From contig NC_134835.1 in the NCBI RefSeq assembly GCF_004210375.1, forward strand, positions 72,818,447 to 72,882,446: a DNA stretch of 64,000 nucleotides. Direction: 5' to 3'. The stretch is from Tachypleus tridentatus. Taxonomy: Eukaryota > Arthropoda > Merostomata > Xiphosura > Limulidae. Positions 35,460 through 47,513 of the stretch are shown here, in pieces. The notes under the pieces were generated by a model. That model was not told the origin of the DNA and did no database searches. It was given only the letters and a program-made list of their open reading frames with translations. Position 1 is the first letter of the stretch. Every line of letters begins with the position of its first letter. Made by a program: the position numbers and the translations under genes.

Positions 35460-36215
35460 GACTCTCTTCTGTTTCAGATAAATGTTCATTATTTTCTACT
35501 GGGTGAAGATAAAGGGTTCAGATCCTGTGTTCATCTGTAGGATTTTTGAGTTCAACGTGCCCTTTGGTTTTGGTTATTGTGTTATTACCAATTGTGAAGG
35601 TTCTGACTTCTTTGAGAAAGTAGTAATCAGAATTGTTTATCAGGCTTCTTCAGGTTTTTACTCCTGTATGTTTGTTTTCAAAGAATTTGGGAAGCTAGAA
35701 ACCTTTTACAGGATTGTCTGTCTTTATCTTGAGATACCTTGCTTCAAAATGCAAACTGTAAGGCTGTTACAGAATTTTCCTCTTTGTGGCCAGGTAATTA
35801 TGAAGGTCGGTATAAAGTACATTTGTCCTTATATCCTGATTATGTGAACATTCCAATTATTTCTGTGTTTTTACTAACAGGGGATAGTTTATCAGTTTTT
35901 TGCACTTTTCTGTTTCCATATGCTTTTTGTTGAACAGTTCAAATTGTTTGCTGGCCTTCTTCTTTAACTCAAAATCAGATTTTGCTTCTTTTCTTGTAAT
36001 TTATTCAGATTTTTCCATCTTCATAATTGTTTACATACAATCAGTTGAACACTCAGGTTGGTTTATTATTCAAAACTAGAAATTCAATTTAGTATCATGA
36101 TAATCACTGGTACATCTAGGGTTTTGTATTGATACAGTTTAAGAAAATTTCCAACTATTTCTTATGGTCTGCAAGCCTTGAAGTTTCATCAACATATTCT
36201 TATGTCTTCTACACC
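35460..36215 (+). pseudogene. DIRS-like (tyrosine-recombinase type) RT remnant 1
   Basis: One frame reads YWVKIKGSDPVFICRIFEFN, matching the W..I.SDPWVL.I...Y.I.F block that precedes RT in DIRS-type elements. Then come GFYSCMFVFKEFGKLETFYR and LEIPCFKMQTVRLLQNFPLC, corresponding to the KK.GGLR....L......F KMET block. The overlapping frame at 35,739-35,933 continues with LSLYPDYVNIPIISVFLLTG, the decayed DAY..IPI box. The order fits a DIRS/Ngaro RT. No recombinase is visible. The LINE copy A starts just downstream. Confidence 0.55.
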
Positions 36216-36749
36216 TACAACCAAATATTTTTTTTTTGTTTAAGGGGTGAAAGATTTATTTCATGAAATCATTCCCTTGGAACATGCTTACATGGACACC
36301 TCCAATGGGATTTTATTTCTTGATAATTTCTGACTTGAGAGCTCAGTGTGGATTCTTGTACATGATGAGAGAACCTCCTAGGTTCTTTAATTTCAGTTTA
36401 CTCACATGTTTGCTGTGCATTGTGACTCATGAGGGGTGGTAAAAGGATCCTGGTGGTTGAGGGGTCCAACCCTAACACATTACTTTGAACTTGAATTCCT
36501 GTAGACAGACAGTCTTGGGGTAGCCTTCCAGGGTCATTTGGCTGGTCCACTTGGGCTAGGATCAATCAAGTATTAGTGTTGGATGTTCTCAGTGGGTGTT
36601 GTGGACATTGTGTCTGATGTTGGTGTTTGGGTATAGTGCTCATGATGCTCTAGGTTTGCTGCACTGTGTTTTTTTGACATTGTAATGCATAACTTCATAG
36701 GATTCCATGGTGGGTGGGGTCAGTGACACCAAAATATTCTTTCTTTGTT

Positions 36750-37920
36750 ATGAATCTCCAAAAAAAAAATACTGAAAAAACAGACCATAGGTAAATGACT
36801 ACATCTTGTAGATTCTGAGCAGCAATCTTCAACCTCTTCAACATCTGTACTTCATTTTCTGATATTACATTCCCTTTTAGACAAATCTGAAGGGAAATGA
36901 CTCCCTTTCTTTTATTCAGAAAGGACTAGAGGGGCTTTTTGGTTCTCTTAAGTCAGTCAAAAAGCTTCGTTCTGGCAGCATGTTGGTGGAAACATTCACT
37001 CCTAAATGCACTGAACTCTTCTTGCATTTGTAGGCCATTGGAGATATACCCATTGAAGTTATTCCCCATGCTACTTTGAATTTGTCACAAGGAATTATTG
37101 TTAAGAGCAATTTGTAGAATATCTTTGAATCAAAATCCTCATTTGTTTCTCCATCCAGGGAGTTTCTGCAGTGAGGTATATATCCACTCACAAAGATGGA
37201 ATTATGATGCCAACCAATGTCCTGGTATTGATGTTTACATCACCATGTCCACCAGCCACCATCAAGGCAGGTTTTCTAAATTGCAGGGTATGGCCATATA
37301 TTCCAAATCCTTTCGGATGTTTCCAATGTCAGCAATTTGGTCACTCAGAGATATCATGTCATGGTTCCTTGATGTATGCTCAATGTAGTGGCAAGGACTG
37401 ATGCCAATGAATGTGAAATAGACCCTCATTGTGTTAATTGTAGTGATTCTTATCTTTTTTTTATGCCCTAGGTAGGTGGAAGAAAAAGAGGTACAGCATT
37501 TGAAAATGTTTCACAACATTTCTTTATTGAAGCTTGAAAGTCACTATCCATCACTCCATCTCAATCATATGCTGCTGCACCTCATTCCACTGCTATGGTG
37601 GGAGAGCAGATGGATCTCTTTGTGCTTGCAAAAGAATTCTCAAACCATGTGAAAAGTCTTTTGCTCTCCATGGTTAAGAAAGTCAATGAATCAAAGTCAA
37701 CAACCATCTCTGTCCCTACCATTCCTTCCAGCAGATACCTGGATCCACTTCCTTTGGCTCGGGGTTCAGGCATTTCCTCAGATTCATCTTTTTCAGCCTT
37801 GAGATGCAGAACAATCATTTTTTCATGCCTTCAGCTGCTGGAATCTTCTTCCAACAACAGAGACCTGTCCGACTGGCCTAGGGCAGGATCCATGAAGGTC
37901 GATAGACCTCCTTCAAATAA
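36750..37920 (+). pseudogene. LINE copy A ORF1 (CCHC nucleic-acid-binding protein), broken
   Basis: Nonsense and frameshift changes divide it. Recognisable parts are IPIEV-like and a first zinc knuckle CFQCQQFGHSEISC (C-x2-C-x4-H-x4-C intact, 37,309-37,350). AQCSGKD begins the second knuckle, and HCVNCSDSY is the remains of the third in another frame. A C-terminal part (37,595-37,900) contains MDLFVLAKEFSNHVKSLLLS and SVPTIPSSRYLDPLPLARGS, parallel to copy B. In LINEs this ORF binds element RNA. Confidence 0.7.
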
Positions 37921-38200
37921 AAGATAAACAATGTGGTCAAAAACAGAAGGGCTATCCACCCAATTTGCCTATACACAAGCAAAAATGGCCATTTTGATAC
38001 AGTGGAACTGTCGAGGTTTATGTTCTTATGTGGATGACCTCAAAGCACTTGTTGATCCTTACCATCCTGTGTGTCTTTCCGTATAGGAAACATTTGTGAA
38101 ATTTGCCAATATAGTCACCTTTCAGCAGTTTTCTTTGCACAGGAATTACAGGTTATGTGATGGATGAGTGCATGAAGTGGCACTGCTGGTTGATCAGCAT

Positions 38201-38268
38201 GCTAGGCAACATCGGGCCTGGTCAGTACTTGGGAGGGTGACCACCTGGGAATACCGGGAGATGATGAC
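38201..38268 (+). pseudogene. 5S rRNA 3'-half fragment inside LINE copy A
   Basis: The segment GGCAACATCGGGCCTGGTCA, then GTACTTGGGAGGGTGACCAC and CTGGGAATACCGGG is the unmistakable 3' half of eukaryotic 5S rRNA (about nt 60 to the end). It includes the intermediate element and C box of the internal promoter. A box and the 5' half are absent, so it is not a working gene. It ends in a T-rich ATTTT like a 5S terminator and is followed after about 10 bases by a tRNA-like SINE head. Confidence 0.85.
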
Positions 38269-38278
38269 ATTTTAAATA

Positions 38279-38350
38279 GACCTGGCATGGCTAAGTGTGT
38301 TAAGGCGTTCGACTCATAATCTGAAGATCGTGGGTGTGAATCCTGGTCAC
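38279..38350 (+). mobile_element. tRNA-like SINE head joined to the 5S fragment
   Basis: GACCTGGCATGGCTAAGTGT (A-box region) and GATCGTGGGTGTGAATCC (B-box region) match the family 1 head over about 72 bases. The sequence then switches directly to LINE RT sequence at AACCTCCTCTCGCTCACCC. The SINE core and A/C tail are absent. Confidence 0.75.
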
Positions 38351-40489
38351 AACCTCCTCTCGCTCACCCAATGTAGGTTCTTATGACAGTATTCCACTGT
38401 GGACCACCTGATTCAACTTAATGTTGATCAGAGAAGCCTTTCTCAAACAACAACATCTTCTGTCAGTGTTCTTTGATCTTGAGATAAAAATGGACAAATG
38501 ATTCCAGGTTCATGTGGGTTTGAAACTTTCCTGTTCTTCCCTATGGGAACTTGGAGTCCCTTATGGCTGTGTCTTGAGTGTCACATGTTTTAGTATGAAG
38601 ATTAATGCCATCATTAGACAACTTCCTCTTACTGTAGCTTACAGGCTGTATGTTGATTTCCTCATCTCATGTTAGTTGTTGAACATGAGGTTTATTGAGT
38701 GACAGCTACAGGTTGACCTATATCATGTACTGAAGTGGACCACAGGAAAGGGTTTCACCTTTTCTCTCTCTAAAACCGTTTGCATGCATTTTTTCCTCAG
38801 TGGTGTATTCACCCCAATCCTGAACTCTGTGTTAATGAATTTGTGCTTCCCATGGTCCCTGTGGCAAAGTTGTTGGGGCTTATCTTCGACCATAAATTAA
38901 CCTTTCGACCCACACATCAAGCAGCTCCAAGTCAAGTGTGCAAGGTCACTGAACATCCTCTGTGTCCTCTCTTCCATGTCTTAGGGAGCAGATCAGTGTT
39001 CTATGCTAAAGATGTATTGTGCTCTTATTTGACCAAAACTGTACTATGGATATCTGGTCTATGACACTGCTAGGATCCTGGCCTAGAAGATGCTGGACCC
39101 TGTCCATCATCAGGGGCTTTGGCTCTGCATGGGGGCTTACTGCACTTCTCCAGTCCAGAGTTTGTACACAGTGTCCCATGAATCTCCTCTACACCTCTGT
39201 TGTTTGCAAATGTCTTTACTGTATGATACAAAACTTTGATCCTTACCATAGCATCTCACTGGGGATGTGTTTTCCTTCCTTAGTTGACCATGCTTTTTCA
39301 CAACAGTTGATTCGTCATTATTCCCTTTGGCCTTTGTATCCAGGTGCAGGTGAATGAATTGGGTCTGTTGTTGGATGACGTTGCTGTATCCATTGGTCTG
39401 CCCATCCTGCTATGGCTTATTACCATCCCAAAGTGTGACCTTACTTTGAATCATCTGAAAAAAGCAGACACTCCCAATTAGAAATACTGTCTGTTATTTG
39501 CTGAAATCTGTTGAACCATCTTTCCATTCCTATTTATACTGATGGTTCAAAATCAGGTGACTGTATGGGCTCTGCCATGGTTTGTTGTGGTTCGATGGTT
39601 GCATGCAGAATCCCCTCCACAACTTCTGTGTTCACTATCAAACACTGTCATTTCTCTTGCCATGGATCACATAGAAGCTAAGCAGTACTTGAATTGTACT
39701 ACTTATACTGACTTTCTTAACTCTACTGGCACTGGAATCGCTTCACGTTAGTTCTCACTCATATTCAAAACTGACTTACCCATTTCTCTTTAACATCTAC
39801 TTCTGTCCAGTTCTTCTGGATAATAGACCATATTGGTATTTGCAGGAATGATCTTGCTGACACCAGAGCAAAGTCTGTCTGCTCTGGCACTATCACTGCT
39901 GTGCTTGTTCCATACATGGACTATGATCTTGTATTCAAGGCTCAGTTTTGTTTCAGTTGACAGTTAACTTGAAGTAAAGAACATAAAACAAGCTTTTCCA
40001 GATAAAACCTTTTATTGAACTTTGGGTATCTTGTTTCTGTAAGGTTCAAAAAGTTGTCCTAACTAGACTATGCATTAGCTACAGATTTTTAACTCATTGT
40101 TTTCTTTTATCTAGGACTGATGCACCAATGTGTGGTTTGTGTGACACTCAAGCCACAATGGTCCACATCTTACTGTCATGCCATTGATATGGCTCACAAC
40201 CATGGCACCATTTTTGTCATGTTTTCTCCATAGGTTTACCCCTGACAGTGGATGATGTCATTGGCGATGATGACACTGCTCACCTTACAAATGTTTTCAG
40301 TTTTTTAAGGGCCATTGGACTTCTTAATGCTATTTAAATTTTTAATTTAAAAATTGGACTGTTTTATATTAATGTGATTCCTTTTTATGAATTTTAGTAA
40401 TTTTACTTTACTTTTAATTTTTTACTGGTTGTTTGGTGCCTAGTTGCTTTGTGTTATAAAATGCCAACCAACCAACCAACCAACCAGAG

Positions 40490-41275
40490 TTACTATCAAA
40501 CTTCATAATTTCTTGAGTTTGTCAGCTTTTGTTGTATTGGGATTTAATTATATATAGAACTTGAATGTCATGCTCAGTTGGAACATGTGAGTGGATTTTT
40601 CATCATGCAGTGTGGCTAAAAATAGAATTAAAATATAAAACTGAGTTATTAATGTCAGGTCACTGAAGGCCATTTCCTATTTATTATGAACTGAATGCAC
40701 ATACCCTGATACTAAAACATAGAAAACAATAGGATAAATTTCTTTTTGATTATGACCAATATGCATGTGCATAAGTTTCTCTATTTGGTAAGTATTCCTC
40801 AAATAATTTTGTTGTTGCATACATTGTATGTTTACTATGCTATCAGAAAATGTGTATGAAATGAAATAGTTGTACTAATGCAAGTTTGGTTTTATCTGAA
40901 TTTGCATAATACTGAATAAAATTATTGCATCTTCATATGAAACTGATGATGAGCATAACTTGTCTAGTCATAAGAGAAAGCAAATGTTTTCTATTACAGT
41001 TAACTGTAATGTGGACCAAAATGATATATCAACAATGACTGAGATGTGTGACATGTGACATGTCAAGAATATTTAGCAGATCAGTCATCTCCAGTGAGTG
41101 TTTTAATCCTACTTAAATAATTTTTTCAAATTATGTAGTTTGGTGATTATGAAAGTAATAGACAGAAGCAAGGATATGCATGACCTTTTGTTAAAACTTT
41201 GCCTTGCATGTTGTTGCTCTATTCCAAATAAGGATTAGGTAGTCACACCTTCATCTTCTGCCACTCTGATATTTT
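40490..41275. other. No feature recognised
   Basis: AT-rich and CpG-poor, between LINE copy A and the second DIRS-like remnant. Confidence 0.4.
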
Positions 41276-41279
41276 AGGT

Positions 41280-42760
41280 ATGTGGTACTCTTTTATTTTT
41301 TTATCTTTTTTTTCTACTCTAGATGTTCTGTTTCATGGGTGAGCTGCTTATTTGATCCTCAAACTCAGACTTTCTTTTTCACCCCTCACCTGATGCTAAC
41401 ACTCGTGCAAATTCATCTCCATCTCAGCTTTATGTTGACTCTTTGTTCCCATCTCTTTCCTGAACTCAAGACTCCTGTATGTTATGATTGGAAGCCTTAT
41501 TATTTTGCTGGTGCTTTATAAAATCCTTGAATTTCCTCCAGATTAAGAATGTTTTTTTTTTAATTTTGACTTTCACCTTCAATGAGTTAATTTTTATCTT
41601 TTGCATTGACTACATTCAATAATTTTGCTCTTGTCTTTTTGAAGTTTTATAAAGATATGTTATTCAGTAATTTATGGCCTATTATAGATTTGTTGACATT
41701 GAACTAATTTCTCATCATCCCTTACTCAATGTATAATGGTTTTCTCAGTCCGAGATGATTTCTCTTGGGTTGTGAATAACCAAGGTTAATGTTTTAGATA
41801 CTTTTTCACATTTTGATTCATTTGGCCTCCTGTTACTTCCCTTTTTGGCTCATAATGGCCATTTCTTTCAGTTTATAGTCCTCCCTTTTGGGTTCTCTCC
41901 AGCTTTATTTTGCAACCAAGTCCTGAGAGCTTTCACATGGTTGATGTAATTTTTGCATCTGAATTTTGGCTTACTTCATAGGTAAATAAGTCTTCCTGAC
42001 CTCATCCTGAGAGGAATCCTTTGCTGTGTTTAGCTTTTCTTTGTGGTTTGATGGTCAAAGTATCAATGCTATTATTGGTTTTAATTCAGTATCTGATTTA
42101 TTTGGGGATCTTTATAAGCTAATTCTTTTTGTCTCCATTACATGAAGTTTGGATAGAATGTCTGTTTCTCTTCCTATGTTAGAGGTTTTATCTGTTTTAG
42201 AAATTCTATCCTTTTCTAGAGTCCATTATTCTTCTGAGACATGTCCATTTGAATCTGAGTGAACTAACACAGATCAGTGGAACATACTCAGAGATGTACT
42301 GACTTCTCTCATTCCATTCCCTCCATGTCTTCACCTCTTGCTCTCACTGTGCTTTAGAAATTCCACATAACCTTATTTATACCTTTACCTCCACCATACC
42401 CAAACTAACACATGTTCAAAGATGTAGTGCAATTCTAGACACATTCACCATTTCCTGTCTTTAGTATCCAGAGGAACAATCTCGAATGACTTTGCTACAA
42501 TTTTCTGTTATGTCTGGCTGGACATCTTATGATTCATTATGGCAACTCTACTATGATGTCTTACATCAATTATCAGGAAGATGGAGATTTTCACTGTTGA
42601 GACCTGCATTTTAGCTATAGAGCTCCTCTTTTTGCCTCACAATGTCTGACCTTTTGTGTCTTGGGAATGTTGAATTAGTGTCATATTGACTATCTTGCTC
42701 AGATTAGATTCTTCCAACACAGTGTAGTAATAACAAAGATTTGTTCTATCATTTATACAC
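41280..42760 (+). pseudogene. DIRS-like RT and RNase H remnant 2
   Basis: A plus frame gives HNGHFFQFIVLPFGFSPALF at about 41,850-41,910, the YQF..LPFGLS.AP block of DIRS-type RT, followed by CNQVLRAFTWLM. Further on, YGNSTMMSYINYQEDG (about 42,536-42,584) resembles the DN.T..YIN.QGG box of the RNase H. A decayed HIPG.LN..AD.LSR block follows about 42,665-42,715. Stops separate the pieces. It is a different copy from remnant 1 because both include RT. No recombinase is seen. Confidence 0.6.
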
Positions 42761-43965
42761 ATTTTCAAATGCATAATGGGCTAAAAAATATATATATCTG
42801 CAAAGCAGTTTATTTTAATTTGCATTTCTAATAACATTGACTTAAACATTATTTCTTTCACAGTCTTGTTTATTTTACTTATTTCTAATGTTAAATAGTA
42901 TTTTCTAGTGTTTTAACTTGTTTTGCAGCTATAAAGCTGTTAGAAAAAAAAAGTATTTGCTAAAAAGAGGTTTTAATGAGACACAAAATGTGTTAATAAA
43001 TTCTATCATATTTTAGGTACCATAATGTACATACATGTACAATGTAGTAAAAACATGTATGGATATGTGTATATACCAGCACAGCATGGTAAACCTACAA
43101 CAGTGAAAAGATGTAATCAAAGAAGAAACACGTAGTATATGCTTTCACACTCATTTTGATAAGTAGCTGTTACAGTGTAAGTATTTTGTAGTGAATGTAT
43201 ACAAAACAAACGTATTCATGCATTTTCCATATCAGTTACTTTTTATGATTTTCTGTAAATGTTTTTATCTGGAACATAAATGTCTTAAGTGTTTTGATTT
43301 TGAATGAAGAGTAAATAAAAAAAAAAAAAGTCTAATTCAATACTTCATATTATTTTCATTATTCAATATTTGTGAGAAGCAACTATTTTGCATATGTAAT
43401 AAACACTTGATTATTTGACTCTGTCTCAGGAGGTTCCTTTTGTTAGTGTTGATGGTAATAGTTTATTAGGGTTTTTCTATAATTGTACAGGGAGAGAAAG
43501 TACTGTATTGAGAAGAAGGATTTATCTTCCAAGTTCTGGATATGTGTACTTATTGTCTAAAAATTTATGTACTGTAAGGTACAAATAGATGTTATACTGT
43601 ACAGGACCAACAAACCACAGCATACTGCTTGTTTTTCATTATAAAGTATTCCTGAGAATTGTCAAAATGTGGTAGAGTTCCAGGCCAGGAAATTCATTAT
43701 TTTTTAGAACAAGGCTATTTTGCCTTGGATTTTCTCTCATTTTCACTTAGGCCACAGTATACATTGTTGTTAATGGGTTTTCCCAATTCATTTAGATAAA
43801 TTGCCATTACATATTTTATATGTAGGGCATGGGAAACCTATCCATCCATATTATGTTTCTCAGGTAGGTAACATTAACCAATGAGACTTATGAAGTAACA
43901 GTACATCAGCCTTAAGATTAAAAAAAGAGGTATCATGCTGATATAAAATGCCCTGTGATGTTAAT
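42761..43965. other. No feature recognised
   Basis: AT-rich and CpG-poor, with poly-A near 43,316-43,330 and no coding text. Confidence 0.4.
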
Positions 43966-43969
43966 GAAA

Positions 43970-44390
43970 TGCCTAGTTTTTGACTCCAAATGACATTTAA
44001 CTTCCAAATCGTATATAACTTCTAGACATTTCTCTGCACTTATTAATTTCTCTAACTTTGAAGGTTCAAAAATCCTTGGAAGAAGAAGCATTCCAAAGGT
44101 TTCCAGGATTTCAAATCTGGTGACCTTACAACTCATGGACAAATTTCAGGCGTTTTTATTTAAACACTAATTTACCCAATTTTAATAATGATCAGACTTC
44201 CACATGGAACAAGTGCTTTATGAGATTTCTAGTTTTTGCTCACTCCTGACCCCAAATGACTTTTGACTTAAGAATTTTATATAACTTTTATCAACGCCTG
44301 CTCATTTATTACCTTGTCTAACTTTGAAAACTATCTGAAAAAATATTTGGAAAGATAATTTTAAAGGTCTAACTTCTATTAACAAACTAC
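43970..44390 (+). repeat. Two diverged copies of a ~130-150-bp unit
   Basis: Both begin CTAGTTTTTG, then CCAAATGAC.TTT.ACTT, then TATATAACTT, a CT(G)C..TTATTA patch and TCTAACTTTGAA, ending near AAAGGT. They start near 43,972 and 44,229. A TAGACAAATAGATAGA run follows at 44,467. The layout resembles the internal repeats of some non-autonomous elements, but the class is unknown. Confidence 0.5.
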
Positions 44391-44469
44391 ATGCCTAATT
44401 AGTTGACCAAGATTGACAAAAATCAGTTACACAGTCTCTAACAGCAACCCTTTGAAAATCTTAATGGAT

Positions 44470-45195
44470 AGACAAATAGATAGAAATTCATATTGCCATG
44501 ACATAAGGTCAACAGTGTATCTAAACAATACTACTACTACTACTACGTTTACGCATAATGTCTAACGTAGGCTAGACGATAAACAGCAAACTACCCTTAC
44601 GCTACAGTATGGCGTATGGTTATAACCCGTAAATCATGCATTCTGCAACACGTTACCTGTAATTCAGTAACATTAACCATGGGTACGTAATGTTGTAGGC
44701 CTAAGTCCTTGGTAACGTTACACACAATTTACTGAGTCGAATGATTGACATGTTTGTTTACCTTCATTTTCAGAGCAAGAGGGAGCTCTCAATAACCGCG
44801 GCATTGAAATTATTTTAGGTGAGATTAGAGTAAGTTAATTTATGAGACTTGTTTCCCCCCCTCTTTGTTAGATATATTTCTCTGCGCCAGGAAAACCAAG
44901 GGGAAGAGGCGCGTATACTCGATTGATATTTCTACTTATCAGGATGTCTGTCAGCCTACCCGCAAACTGTTATTATTTTAGGAAGTATTAAGAGTAAATT
45001 AATCTGTAAAATCTTAGGCGTGGTCAAATACATCAATCGAAAAGGTTTGACCTCCTGAGTCGAAAACTGTAATTACATCTCAGTGGGTCAAGAGATGATG
45101 GAGCTATGAGCTGAAAGTTTGTACTTAAAATATAAATAAATAAACACAGCCATTTTATGATCTGTTATGCCGCGGCAAAATATAAGATGTAATCC
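44470..45195. other. CpG recovers; no gene recognised
   Basis: From about 44,540 CpG dinucleotides return (GTTTACGCATAATG, GCGCGTATACTCG and others), marking the right edge of the CpG-poor domain. If that domain is a methylated gene body on the minus strand, its promoter would lie here. I see no TATA box or exon. Confidence 0.3.
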
Positions 45196-45486
45196 ATATA
45201 TTTACCGATGGGGGAAGCACCAATTTCTGGCACTTCCACAGGTAAAACGTTTCAACGCATTTCCCCCTCTTACCTCGTTCCCTTTGGTGTGGATTTCTGT
45301 ACTTGGTGAGGGGACCTCCCAGAGAAGGTTCTGTTCTTTCAGTTTACCTCGTCTGACATCTAAATATCCACCTACGTGTTTGCGCGTACAACCCGTGAAG
45401 GGAAGGAGAGGATCCTGGTAGTTGAGGGGTCCACCCCTAACACACCACTATGGCCTTGAATTCCTGTAGGCGGGCGGCCTTGGATC

Positions 45487-47513
45487 CAGTAGCGGCGCCA
45501 GGGGGGGCTTGAGCCCCACCCCAAATGAGCCTATCCCCCTCAGCCCCCAATATTGCTACCTACATATATTCATAAAATATGGAAAACACAATTGTCGTTG
45601 TCGCTTAACAATTAACATCAAAGAGACATAGATCTGTAGAACTCAACGCCTTCATTAAACGGAAGTATGTGTCATGCATCCCATAGCAACGTACTGAATG
45701 CAGTGAAACTCATGCGCTGTATTGCCACTCCCTGTGTAATGCCATTCTATCTTGAGCTTTGACGAAAATTAGACAACCACGTTGATTTCAAGTTACAACA
45801 GATCATCAGGGATGTTACTTGATAAACCAAAGGTTTCACAGGTATTTATTTACCCATTAATTTCATTTATCTTTTATTGAAAAGTAAAACATCGCATGCA
45901 TGTTTCAGTGTATTGTGTATAGGTAAAAACTATGAAGCATTTAGCCAGTGTTGTGTCCTCTGTGAGATCATTTTGCATTGTGTATTAACCATCCAATATT
46001 GTACTGATTTTCATGCACTGAAAATTGTGACTTACAATCCAATTAATGTTATTCTTATGATTAGATAATCAACTTACATGTTAACTGACCAAATAATATT
46101 TCTAAACAATTCTCGAATGAATTTTGAAATTGTCATTGGGCTATTTAGAAGTGCCTAATTTGATATAATGTAGTAGTTACATTATTGTAACAGGTGCTTG
46201 TCACACTTATGATAATAATAATAATATCACAATCTCAGTTTTGCTTGTATGAATAATGTGAACTTTTGAAGAAATCTAGTACAATCTGTCATCTCTGGTC
46301 TCTCAGAAATGAGAACTGAAGCAGCATAGAATGACTTGGAAGAGTCTACTGAGGATATATGCAAGAAACTGGTAATACGCACTGAGACGGTGCATAAAGG
46401 TGGACAGCGATCTGCCCCCAGACACCTGGACAAATTCATAATCACATCTACTACTGGCCAAAAAATGAACCAACACCAGATGCCAGGAGACGCACCTTCT
46501 ATGCCATCGTAGACAGGATGCTCAATGAGCTGAATAGAAGATTCTCCTCTGATGCCTGCAGTGTTCTGATAGGTGCGACTGCATTGAACCCCAAACACTC
46601 TACATTTCTGGACAAGCAAGCACTCTTTGGAATGGCAGCAAACTATGGTGTGGCAGAGGATGACCTCGCAGTAGAGGTCCACCAGTTGAACCGGCTAATT
46701 GCCAGGAAGAAAGCCAAGGGGCAGGAAGTATTCACACCATTGGAGCTTGCAACCATGCTGGACACATACAGGGATACCTTCATAAATCTCCACAGACTTG
46801 TATGGATCACTGTGACCCTGCCTGTCACTTCAGCTGCCTGTGAGAGAAGTTTCTCATGTCTGAAGCTTCTCAAGACATACTTGCGCAACAGCAGTGGTAA
46901 CAACCACACCAACAACGTTGCTGTCATAAAGTAAACTCCAGGAGGGCCGAACAACTCGATATTGATACTGTTATAGACACATTTGCTGCCAATCACCAGA
47001 ACAGGTGCATTGTTTTGAAGTTTTATTGACTATAAACACAACATGATGAAAGATAGTTAGCCTGATAGTGACCTTACTTTTCCTCAGAGTGTATTAACTT
47101 TATATGGGATAATTCGTTTCTGCTATGTAAACTATGTCTTGATGTTATATTTCTTTTGATTTGTAGCTTTACTCTTAATGGTATGTTAAATGTTCAATCT
47201 AAGCTAATCTTGATTTTCTTTATCATTATGTATTACCTTGGGTGGAATTTAGGTGAGCTTCCTCTTTTACATATATGCATACTTTCATAAACAGATTATT
47301 TCTAATTTGTAATAATGAATTATTAATCGGAGTATGAATTTCCAATGAAAACTGCACTGAAAATGCAGTTCAAAATAGCACACCTTTCTGAAATGTACCT
47401 TGGTATTTATATTATTATAATTTACCATCTATACTTCATATTGATGGGATTTTGGGAAGCCCCTTCACAGTTTACCTCAGCCCCCTAACGAAAATATCCT
47501 GGCGCTGCCACTG
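45487..47513 (+). mobile_element. hAT DNA transposon, complete ends, in the LINE B 5' UTR
   Basis: The terminal inverted repeats are CAGTAGCGGCGCCAGG (left) and CCTGGCGCTGCCACTG (right), 14 of 16 matching when inverted. A perfect 8-bp target duplication CTTGGATC lies at 45,479-45,486 and 47,514-47,521. The empty site is visible in the equivalent place of LINE copy A (near 36,510). Length is 2,027 bp, shorter than typical autonomous hATs. It carries only the C-terminal transposase part, so it is probably non-autonomous now. Confidence 0.95.
46398..46934 (+). pseudogene. hAT transposase, C-terminal (dimerisation) part
   Basis: The frame is open from 46,398 (after a stop) and the first Met is at 46,518. 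The upstream part reads PTPDARRRTFYAIVDRMLNE, a typical lead-in for this region. LMVITVTLPVTSAACERSF-type text (WITVTLPVTSAACERSFSCL, 46,802-46,861) is the hallmark hAT dimerisation motif. It is followed by LKTYLRNSSG. The BED zinc finger and the catalytic DDE portion are missing or decayed, so it is not a functional transposase. Style suggests the ZMYM1-like branch of hAT, which is inference. Confidence 0.85.

Larger units (their letters stand above)
37985..40320 (+). pseudogene. LINE copy A ORF2 remnant (APE start, RT C-terminus, RNase H)
   Basis: MAILIQWNCRGL at 37,986 is the typical APE start, followed soon by stops. After the 5S/tRNA-like insertion the RT resumes with a decayed GVPYGC and YVDFLIS, then VPVAKLLGLIFDHKLTFRPT (38,840-38,905). 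RNase H remains at 39,530-39,900 (YTDGSKSG-, TYTDFLNSTG- and NDLADTRAKS-like blocks). A C-terminal Cys/His segment PMCGLCDTQATMVHILLSCH at 40,125-40,185 is intact. It is not translatable as a whole. Confidence 0.7.
36290..40486 (+). mobile_element. RNase H-bearing non-LTR retrotransposon, copy A (decayed)
   Basis: It aligns by eye with copy B (45.2-53.27 kb) through 5' UTR (GATCCTGGTGGTTGAGGGGT at 36,447), ORF1, ORF2 and the 3' end. The end is TTGCTTTGTGTTATAAAATG then (CCAA)n at 40,440-40,486. About 1.4 kb (the equivalent of 49,225-50,610 in B: endonuclease C-terminal half and RT start) is missing and replaced by a 5S/tRNA-like segment. Where B has CpG, A often has TG or CA. Confidence 0.8.

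Noticed and set aside
46227-46682. 151-codon minus-strand frame in the hAT element
   Set aside because: It lies opposite the plus-strand transposase reading, which carries the recognisable hAT motifs, and it has no motif of its own.
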